Of a DNA stretch of 37,942 bases, positions 23,497 to 28,583 are shown piece after piece. The position numbers were made by a program, and so were the translations under genes. A model generated the notes under the pieces. That model had not been told where the DNA came from. It was given only the letters and a program-made list of their open reading frames with translations, and did no database searches. Each line of letters begins with the position of its first letter. Position 1 is the stretch's first letter. The stretch is from Caryophanales bacterium UBA5455 (lineage in GTDB: Bacteria; Bacillota_I; Bacilli_A; RFN20; CAG-826): NCBI GenBank assembly GCA_002427365.1, contig DIQT01000011.1:1-37942 (forward strand), read 5' to 3'.

Positions 23497-24105
23497 ATTA
23501 ACTCATCAAATGCAGAAAAGACGGAACGGTTCATTGAACAAATAAAGCAAAATGAAGAAGAAGGTTTGATTGGCTTAGGGAAACAATATTCCCCATTATT
23601 ATTTAAAGTAGCTTTTCAAGCAAAAGATGCCGCACCAGCATGCGGTTTAGAAGTGGATGATTATATTAACGCCGGTTATTATGGCTTATATAAAGCAGCA
23701 ATAACGTTTGATGATACGCGCGGACCATTTCCGGCATACGCAAAGCTACTGGTAACAAGAACGGTGTGGAACGTTGTCCGCGAACATTCAACCCCAAATC
23801 GCAAGATTGTTGATTTTGCATATCCGCTTGAAGAAGAAATCATCAACGCCGATAACTTAGTGTTAAATGATGTTATTGGCGAAACCGATCCATATATTAG
23901 CAAAGACGTCTTACCCGAAGATGCCCACGGCTGTTTTAGTGATTACTTTTTTGAAGAGTTTTCCATAATGGAAGAACAAGTTATTCGCTTACGTTTAGAT
24001 GGATATGGCTCAAATGAAATAATGAAAATGCTTGGGATTAGTAAGTACTTTTATTATGAAATGCTTAAAAACATTAAACTGCGAATTTCAAAAATGGGTG
24101 AATAG
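23497..24105 (+). CDS. SigH-like RNA polymerase sigma factor with probable ATT start
   Basis: This is a small sigma-70 family factor in the chromosomal place of Bacillus sigH (between rlmB and rpmG). Region 2 is seen in ACGLEVDDYINAGYYGLYKA and the DDTRGPFPAYAKLLVTRTVW stretch. Region 4 is the C-terminal helix-turn-helix, VIRLRLDGYGSNEIMKMLGI. Start: GGAGGAGG at 23481-23488 is followed eight bases later by ATT (23497), after an in-frame TAG at 23494. The frame then reads NSSNAEKTERFIEQIKQNEE before the first standard start, TTG 23566, which has no well-spaced site. From ATT the protein has 202 residues, from TTG 179. Without sporulation genes in view its regulon is unknown. Confidence 0.82.
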   Translation: MNSSNAEKTERFIEQIKQNEEEGLIGLGKQYSPLLFKVAFQAKDAAPACGLEVDDYINAGYYGLYKAAITFDDTRGPFPAYAKLLVTRTVWNVVREHSTPNRKIVDFAYPLEEEIINADNLVLNDVIGETDPYISKDVLPEDAHGCFSDYFFEEFSIMEEQVIRLRLDGYGSNEIMKMLGISKYFYYEMLKNIKLRISKMGE

Positions 24106-24150
24106 TGTTTAAAATTACTAAGATGTCCCTAACAAAATTTCCAAAGAAAG

Positions 24151-24178
24151 GTTTTTTCTTATTGGTCGAAGAAAAAAC
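24151..24178 (+). repeat. AT-rich perfect inverted repeat in the sigma-rpmG gap
   Basis: GTTTTTTCTT (24151-24160) and AAGAAAAAAC (24169-24178) are exact inverses around eight bases. It lies 46 bases after the sigma factor stop in a 237-base gap without genes. It lacks a GC-rich stem followed by T, so it is not a classic terminator, though it could act as a weak one on either strand. Confidence 0.45.
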
Positions 24179-24275
24179 ATCATTAAACAATTGCCGACAA
24201 AGATACCATTTATAAAAGCGAAAACACATTGATAAAAGAATTAGTTAATTCTGTGATAAACCAATATCTTTTGTG

Positions 24276-24304
24276 TTGACTGCTTGATTAAGTTGTGGTA
24301 TCTT
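24276..24304 (+). promoter_or_regulatory. Predicted promoter of rpmG-secE-nusG
   Basis: TTGACT (24276-24281) and TATCTT (24299-24304) are separated by 17 bases, with an extended TG-G before the -10. It is 39 bases before the rpmG ATG. Confidence 0.6.
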
Positions 24305-24342
24305 TTTTACGCAAGATAGGATAATATATAAGGAGTGAAAAT

Positions 24343-24489
24343 ATGCGGAAAAAGGTTCTTTTGATATGCTCAGTATGTCTATCGCGTAATTACACGACAA
24401 CTAAAAAGGCGGGGTCAACCGAAAGACTCGAACTTAATAAATATTGCAAGAAGTGCAACAAAACAACACTTCATAAGGAAAGCCGCTAG
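24343..24489 (+). CDS. rpmG: 50S ribosomal protein L33, zinc form
   Basis: The 48-residue protein starts MRKKVLLICSVC and reads RLELNKYCKKCNKTTLHKES near the end. Two CxxC pairs (Cys9/Cys12 and Cys35/Cys38) form the zinc ribbon. The gene occupies the usual rpmG-secE-nusG position. AAGGAG precedes the ATG. Its TAG stop is part of the TAGGAGG site of secE. Confidence 0.95.
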   Translation: MRKKVLLICSVCLSRNYTTTKKAGSTERLELNKYCKKCNKTTLHKESR

Positions 24490-24500
24490 GAGGCAATAAC

Positions 24501-24695
24501 ATGGGAATGAAAAAATATACAAAAGAAGTCGTTAAAGAAGGCAAACGCGTTCGGTGGCCAAAACGGGAAAAACTAACAGAAATGGTTACAACGGTAATTG
24601 TTATCGTCGCGATTGCGGTTTTGTTTTTAATGCTCGCTGATATGGGTGCTGGTTACCTCCTTGGTGGGATTGAAAAAGCTTTCGGCGCACTATAA
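24501..24695 (+). CDS. secE: Preprotein translocase subunit SecE
   Basis: SecE is the clamp subunit of SecYEG. The 64 residues are the short one-helix form: a charged amphipathic N-terminus with the family signature KEGKRVRWPKREKLTEMVTT, then one membrane helix (about 31-56). A TAGGAGG site lies upstream. nusG follows after 23 bases. Confidence 0.96.
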   Translation: MGMKKYTKEVVKEGKRVRWPKREKLTEMVTTVIVIVAIAVLFLMLADMGAGYLLGGIEKAFGAL

Positions 24696-24718
24696 AGCGG
24701 ACGGTGAGAGGATAAGAT

Positions 24719-25273
24719 ATGGAAAATTTAGATAGAGAAATGCAATGGTATGTCGTTAACTCGTACTCGGGAAGAGAAAATGTTGTTAAACAAAACCTCG
24801 AACGCCGGACGAAATCGATGGACCTTGAAGAATATGTCGGCCGCGTCTTAGTTGCGGAAATCGAAGTTGAAGCCTTAAGAATGGGCAAACCAACGGGCAA
24901 AATGAAAATGAAAAACCTTTACCCAGGTTATGTCTTCATTGAAATGATCATGACTGATGAAGCGTGGTATATGGTTCGGAATACACCTGATGTTACCGGA
25001 TTCGTTGGTTCATCTGGGGGCGGAACAAAACCATTCCCTGTTCCCCGCGAACAAATCGAACCGATCTTAAAACGGTTAGGCGAAGTTGATGACTCGATGT
25101 ATGAACGCTACCACATTGGTGATAACGTTAGAGTGATTCACGGTACCTTTGAAGGAACCGAAGGAAAGATTCTCTCGATCGATAAAGAATCTGGCGACGT
25201 CCAAATTGAAGCAATTTTCTTTGGTCGGCCCACAACAGTTAAAGTTGACTTTGGCGAAATCGAAAAATATTAA
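24719..25273 (+). CDS. nusG: Transcription termination/antitermination factor NusG
   Basis: NusG bridges RNA polymerase with Rho or the ribosome. The 184 residues have the NGN domain (QWYVVNSYSGRENVVKQNL, KNLYPGYVFIEM and YMVRNTPDVTGFVGSS) and a C-terminal KOW domain (GDNVRVIHGTFEGTEGKI). Length and motifs are normal. A terminator with a 10-base stem begins 10 bases after the stop, so rpmG-secE-nusG is a separate unit from rplK. Confidence 0.98.
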   Translation: MENLDREMQWYVVNSYSGRENVVKQNLERRTKSMDLEEYVGRVLVAEIEVEALRMGKPTGKMKMKNLYPGYVFIEMIMTDEAWYMVRNTPDVTGFVGSSGGGTKPFPVPREQIEPILKRLGEVDDSMYERYHIGDNVRVIHGTFEGTEGKILSIDKESGDVQIEAIFFGRPTTVKVDFGEIEKY

Positions 25274-25283
25274 GCAAAGATTG

Positions 25284-25313
25284 AAAACTCGAGTGATAAA
25301 AACTCGAGTTTTT
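25284..25313 (+). terminator. Rho-independent terminator after nusG
   Basis: AAAACTCGAG (25284-25293) is the exact inverse of CTCGAGTTTT (25303-25312) around a 9-base loop, ending in a run of five T. Confidence 0.85.
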
Positions 25314-25327
25314 GTTTATCCATTTCC

Positions 25328-25356
25328 TTGAAAACATCGAATAAATAAGGTAATAT
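25328..25356 (+). promoter_or_regulatory. Possible promoter of a short transcript between nusG and rplK
   Basis: TTGAAA (25328-25333) and TAATAT (25351-25356) are exactly 17 bases apart. Downstream there is no gene before the hairpin at 25413-25434, so any product would be a small RNA. This could be chance in AT-rich DNA. Confidence 0.25.
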
Positions 25357-25412
25357 TGTTATTTGTTGCGGAAGTTTAAATTAATTTCGCTAAATATAAG
25401 AAAAATCGAAAA

Positions 25413-25436
25413 AAAGCAAGATTTCTCTTGCTTTAT
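25413..25436 (+). terminator. Hairpin upstream of the rplK promoter, possible bidirectional terminator
   Basis: AAAGCAAGA (25413-25421) pairs with TCTTGCTTT (25426-25434) around a 4-base loop. It is preceded by a run of A and followed by the T-rich TTATTATA. The tail is weak, but the stem is perfect. The predicted -35 of rplK overlaps its 3' arm. Confidence 0.6.
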
Positions 25437-25456
25437 TATATACGTTAAGTTATAAT
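25428..25456 (+). promoter_or_regulatory. Predicted promoter of rplK-rplA
   Basis: TTGCTT (25428-25433) and a perfect TATAAT (25451-25456) are separated by 17 bases. The start point would be near 25463, giving a leader of about 118 bases that begins with a hairpin. Confidence 0.6.
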
Positions 25457-25462
25457 TTACGC

Positions 25463-25545
25463 GCATAGTGTGCAAAACGCCTTTTTTGGTGTCCTATGCA
25501 CTCATATTTGTTTGTGGAAGGGCGGCGATTCGCCCCTTGACCACA
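25463..25545 (+). promoter_or_regulatory. Structured leader of rplK-rplA (candidate L1- or L11-responsive RNA)
   Basis: Two hairpins fill the leader. The first has an outer stem GCATAG 25463-25468/CTATGC 25494-25499 and an inner stem ACGCC 25477-25481/GGTGT 25488-25492. The second has an outer stem TGTGG 25513-25517/CCACA 25541-25545, with an asymmetric internal region, and an inner stem GGGCG 25520-25524/CGCCC 25531-25535. In many bacteria L1 binds a leader hairpin of the rplK-rplA operon to repress it. I infer such a role from position. The exact L1 binding motif was not verified. Confidence 0.5.
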
Positions 25546-25580
25546 CACGTAAGTACGACCATTGTAAAGGAGGAAGTCAC

Positions 25581-25994
25581 GTGAGTAAAAAAATCGCAAA
25601 AGTAGTTAAATTAGAATTAGTTGGCGGAGAAGCCAAACCCGGACCAAAACTAGCGTCCGCTGGGGTTGTCATGCCTAAATTTTGTTCTGACTTTAACGCA
25701 AGAACCGCGGACCGCCGTGGTGAAATCGTTCCTGTAATTATTACAGCGTACGAAGACAAATCATTTGATTTTGTCGTCAAAACAAGCCCAGTTGCTGTCT
25801 TATTAAAACAAGCAGCGGGTATTAAGAAAGCCTCAGCTACCCCTAACACACAAGTTGTTGGAACAATTACTGAAGCTCAATTAAAAGAAATTGCTGAATA
25901 CAAATTACCTGATTTAAACACAGATGATCTTGATGCAGCGATGAGAATTGTTGAAGGCGCGGCCCGTAATATGGGCATTCGCGTCGCCAAATAA
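25581..25994 (+). CDS. rplK: 50S ribosomal protein L11 with shortened proline loop
   Basis: L11 sits at the GTPase-associated centre and is needed for RelA/stringent sensing and thiostrepton binding. Start is GTG 25581, six bases after AGGAGG. The 137-residue product begins MSKKIAKVVKLELVGGEAKP. A longer frame from 25470 runs through the leader hairpins and has no support. The N-terminal domain normally has NPAPPVGPALGQAG. Here residues 18-28 read AKPGPKLASAG, four residues shorter and missing prolines linked to thiostrepton action. The rest (FNARTADRRGEIVPVIITAY, AVLLKQAAGIKKAS, NTDDLDAAMRIVEGAARNMG) is normal. Confidence 0.96.
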   Translation: MSKKIAKVVKLELVGGEAKPGPKLASAGVVMPKFCSDFNARTADRRGEIVPVIITAYEDKSFDFVVKTSPVAVLLKQAAGIKKASATPNTQVVGTITEAQLKEIAEYKLPDLNTDDLDAAMRIVEGAARNMGIRVAK

Positions 25995-26035
25995 GTGGGA
26001 GAGAGTCATCTCGCAAGCACCACAAGGAGGAATAA

Positions 26036-26728
26036 ATGAAAAAAAGAGGCAAGAAATATAATGCGGCACTCGCATTAATTGACCAAGAAAAGATTTATAC
26101 AATTGAAGAAGCTATTCCACTAGCAAAGCAAACAAACGTTGTGAGCTTTGATGGGACATTGGATGTTTCCTTTAATTTAAACGTTGACCCACGTCACGCT
26201 GACCAACAAATTCGGGGCACGATGGTGCTTCCACATGGTACTGGTAAAACAGTTCGGGTATTAGTTATTACTAATTCCAAACTTGAAGAAGCAAAAGCTG
26301 CTGGTGCGGACTTTGTTGGTGGTGATGAATTACTTGATAAAATTCAAAAAGAAAATTGGTTTGAATTTGACACGATGATTGCAACGCCTGATATGATGGG
26401 TAGTGTTGGTAAATTAGGCCGGGTTTTAGGACCAAAAGGTTTAATGCCAAACCCTAAATCTGGCACAGTTACAAACGATGTTGCCAAAGCCGTTGAAGAC
26501 GCCAAAGCTGGTAAAATTGAATATCGGCTTGATAAAGAAGCTAACATGCACATTTCCTTTGGTCGTCTTAGTTTCCCTGATGAACACTTAGCCGCAAACT
26601 TACATGCGATTTGTGATCGGATTTCTAAAGCCCGTCCATCGGTTGCGAAAGGCACATATTTCAAAAATGCTGTCATTCACACAACGATGGGCCCATCGAT
26701 TAAAATTACTTTCCCATCACGGAGCTAA
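26036..26728 (+). CDS. rplA: 50S ribosomal protein L1
   Basis: L1 forms the mobile stalk that escorts E-site tRNA out, and it is a translational repressor of rplK-rplA in several bacteria. The 230 residues are typical: MKKRGKKYNAALALIDQEKI, NVDPRHADQQIRGTMVLPHG, the KLGRVLGPKGLMPNPKSGTV motif and GKIEYRLDKEANMHISFG. An AAGGAGG site sits just after a small hairpin in the 41-base gap after rplK. Confidence 0.98.
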   Translation: MKKRGKKYNAALALIDQEKIYTIEEAIPLAKQTNVVSFDGTLDVSFNLNVDPRHADQQIRGTMVLPHGTGKTVRVLVITNSKLEEAKAAGADFVGGDELLDKIQKENWFEFDTMIATPDMMGSVGKLGRVLGPKGLMPNPKSGTVTNDVAKAVEDAKAGKIEYRLDKEANMHISFGRLSFPDEHLAANLHAICDRISKARPSVAKGTYFKNAVIHTTMGPSIKITFPSRS

Positions 26729-26763
26729 TTAGTCGACATTAATTTATTTTCAAAAGCATTCAA

Positions 26764-26909
26764 TATACCAAAGACAGCAACGGCTAACGCTTAATAAAGT
26801 TGCCGAGGTGTAGGATAGTGACTTATTCTCGATTACTCCACTCGGAGTGGCTCATGGATATTGATCGCCTTCGAAAAATATACAAAAATTTTTAAAGGAG
26901 GTAGGTTCG
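26764..26909 (+). promoter_or_regulatory. Ribosomal protein L10 leader RNA upstream of rplJ
   Basis: The sequence has the Firmicutes L10-leader signature: ATACCAAAGACAGCAACGG, then CTTAATAAAGTTGCCGAGGT. Pairings are ATACC 26765-26769 with GGTGT 26807-26811, and GCAAC 26777-26781 with GTTGC 26799-26803. A second hairpin follows around CCACTCGGAGTGG, and then AT-rich sequence before AAAGGAGG. The L10-L7/L12 complex binds such leaders and represses rplJL. The match in sequence, place and order of helices makes this assignment firm. Confidence 0.88.
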
Positions 26910-27413
26910 ATGAATGAAAAGGTCTTGCAACAAAAGCAAACAATCGTTCAAGAGGTTGTAGAAGCAGTAAAAGCTGTTGACGCAGTTATTGTCACGGAAT
27001 ATCGTGGCTTAACCGTTGAACAACTAACTGATTTACGGCGTGAACTCAAAGAAGTTGACGCGAAATTAGTCGTCTACAAAAACTCGCTTGTTTCGCGTGC
27101 CCTAACTGAAACTGGTCACGGAGAACAACTTGATGAGTATCTTAAAGGTCCAAACGCTTATGTTTTCTCAAAAGATGTAATCGCCGGCCCAAATGTCTTA
27201 CGGAAATTTGCCCGTAAAAACGAAGAACTTATCATCAAAGGCGGCCTAATTGAAGGACGCGTCGTTGATGGTGAACAAGTCAAAGAAATTGGCAAATTAC
27301 CTGGACGTAATGGTTTACTCTCGATGTTCTTATCGGTTCTTAATGCACCAATTCAAAAATTCGCTGCAACTGTTAAAGCGGTTGCCGAACACAAAGAAGC
27401 TAGCGCAAGCTAA
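26910..27413 (+). CDS. rplJ: 50S ribosomal protein L10
   Basis: L10 anchors L7/L12 dimers to the ribosome stalk. The 167 residues fit the family. It begins NEKVLQQKQTIVQEVVEAVK and carries VIVTEYRGLTVEQLTDLRRE and KNSLVSRALTE. A C-terminal helix (about 135-165, SMFLSVLNAPIQKFAATVKA) binds L7/L12. AAAGGAGG lies upstream, within reach of the L10 leader. A pair of hairpins separates it from rplL. Confidence 0.98.
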   Translation: MNEKVLQQKQTIVQEVVEAVKAVDAVIVTEYRGLTVEQLTDLRRELKEVDAKLVVYKNSLVSRALTETGHGEQLDEYLKGPNAYVFSKDVIAGPNVLRKFARKNEELIIKGGLIEGRVVDGEQVKEIGKLPGRNGLLSMFLSVLNAPIQKFAATVKAVAEHKEASAS

Positions 27414-27418
27414 GACGA

Positions 27419-27476
27419 GTTTGCTTATAAACGCAAACACACAATGATTAAATAAAATTTGCTCACTCGAGCAAAT
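27419..27476 (+). promoter_or_regulatory. Two hairpins in the rplJ-rplL intercistronic gap
   Basis: GTTTGC 27419-27424 pairs with GCAAAC 27433-27438. ATTTGCTC 27457-27464 pairs perfectly with GAGCAAAT 27469-27476 around a 4-base loop. Neither is followed by a T run, so they are not terminators. They could be RNA-processing or stability elements that let rplL be made in excess over rplJ. Confidence 0.5.
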
Positions 27477-27506
27477 GCACACCATGCCACAAGGAGGAAA
27501 TTAAAA

Positions 27507-27881
27507 ATGGCAAAACTTACACACGAAGATATTATCGCGGCATTAAAAGAAATGTCCGTACTCGAATTAAATGATTTAGTAAAAGCAATTGAAGCAGAAT
27601 TTGGCGTTACCGCCGCTGTCGCCGCCGCAAGCGGACCAGTCGAAGAAGAAGAAGTTGCGGCCAAAGGCCCAAGCGAAGTTAACTTAATTTTAGCTAACTT
27701 CGGCGCCACCAAAGTTCAAGTTATTAAAGCCGTCCAAGGTATTACCGGCTTAGGCTTAATGGATGCGAAGAAACTTGTTGACGGAGCACCTGTCGCAATT
27801 AAAGAAGGTATTTCACCTGTTGAAGCGGAAGAACACAAGAAAACGCTTGAAGCAGCTGGAGCTACCGTTGAAATTAAATAA
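27507..27881 (+). CDS. rplL: 50S ribosomal protein L7/L12
   Basis: L7/L12 is the multi-copy stalk protein that recruits translational GTPases. I start at ATG 27507 (MAKLTHEDIIAALKEMSVLE, 124 residues), which follows AAGGAGG by nine bases. A frame opening at 27459 would run through the hairpin. The N-terminal dimer domain, an Ala/Glu hinge (about 34-52) and the C-terminal factor-binding domain (VNLILANFGATKVQVIKAVQ, GLGLMDAKKLVDGAPVAIKE) are all present. Confidence 0.98.
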   Translation: MAKLTHEDIIAALKEMSVLELNDLVKAIEAEFGVTAAVAAASGPVEEEEVAAKGPSEVNLILANFGATKVQVIKAVQGITGLGLMDAKKLVDGAPVAIKEGISPVEAEEHKKTLEAAGATVEIK

Positions 27882-27904
27882 TAGTCGTTAGACGAACGAA
27901 AATT

Positions 27905-27929
27905 AACCTGCTAACTAAGGCGGGTTTTT
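27905..27929 (+). terminator. Rho-independent terminator/attenuator between rplL and ybxB-rpoBC
   Basis: AACCTGC (27905-27911) pairs with GCGGGTT (27920-27926), one T-G pair, 8-base loop, then five T. Its place between L7/L12 and rpoBC is where bacteria typically lower transcription so that polymerase subunits are made in smaller amounts. Read-through is presumed, since I see no strong promoter before rpoB. Confidence 0.8.
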
Positions 27930-27951
27930 CGACTTTATAAGGAGGGGAAAA

Positions 27952-28557
27952 ATGAGCCATTATTTTATAAATGATGAACGTCTTCCCCACGATGAATTTA
28001 CAATTAATTATTCACTGGGCGGAGTTAACTTTAGCTTAGTGAGTGACCGTGGCGTGTTTTCCAAACAACGCTTAGATCCTGGTTCAGAAGCGCTCTTAAA
28101 GGTTCTTCTAACCAGGGGCTTAACCGGTCAAATCCTCGATTTAGGAGCGGGAATTGGAGTAATTGGTATTACTTTAAAAACGCTTCGACCATCCTTACAT
28201 ATCACCATGTTAGAAATCAATGAACGGGCCGTTAATTTAGCGAAACGTAATTGGGAAAATTCTAAGCTAGGTGAGAGCAATATTCTCGTTAGTGATGTCT
28301 ACGATGCACTAACGAATGAACAATTATTCGATGCGATTGTCGTTAATCCACCGATTCGCGCGGGCAAAAAAGTTGTCTATGCGATGTTAGGCGAAGGACA
28401 AAAACATTTGAATAACGGGGGAGCGCTTTACTTTGTGATGCGAAAATCACATGGTGCTAAAAGTGCGCAAGCCTACGTCGAAAGTGTCTATGGCAATTGT
28501 CATTTGTTAAAACGTGATGCCGGCTATTACATTTATCAGGCGAATGTAGACAGATAA
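27952..28557 (+). CDS. YbxB/RsmC-like class I methyltransferase
   Basis: This 201-residue SAM-dependent methyltransferase sits in the place of Bacillus ybxB, between rplL and rpoB. Motif I is ILDLGAGIGVIGITLK (61-76), with acidic Glu88 ending the next strand (MLEINERAV). The catalytic motif is VVNPPIRAGK (130-139), of the NPPF/Y type that methylates exocyclic amino groups of guanine or adenine. RsmC-type enzymes methylate 16S rRNA G1207, so an rRNA substrate is likely but not shown. AAGGAGG precedes the ATG. Confidence 0.9.
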   Translation: MSHYFINDERLPHDEFTINYSLGGVNFSLVSDRGVFSKQRLDPGSEALLKVLLTRGLTGQILDLGAGIGVIGITLKTLRPSLHITMLEINERAVNLAKRNWENSKLGESNILVSDVYDALTNEQLFDAIVVNPPIRAGKKVVYAMLGEGQKHLNNGGALYFVMRKSHGAKSAQAYVESVYGNCHLLKRDAGYYIYQANVDR

Positions 28558-28583
28558 AAAAATAAAGAAAAGTGAGGCCATGT

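Noticed and set aside
23510..23545. Short frame ATG at 23510 after the sigma gene ribosome site
   Set aside because: It gives an 11-residue peptide in another frame with poor spacing (21 bases) from GGAGGAGG. The long sigma frame explains the region better.
24601..24900. A 99-codon minus-strand frame across secE/nusG
   Set aside because: It spans two genes and their gap in antisense, with no start signal and no recognisable protein pattern.
25470..25580. N-terminal extension of L11 upstream of the GTG
   Set aside because: The frame runs through two RNA hairpins and lacks a ribosome site. The GTG at 25581 follows AGGAGG and gives the family N-terminus.
27459..27506. N-terminal extension of L7/L12
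   Set aside because: It starts within a perfect hairpin and has no ribosome site. ATG 27507 is preceded by AAGGAGG.
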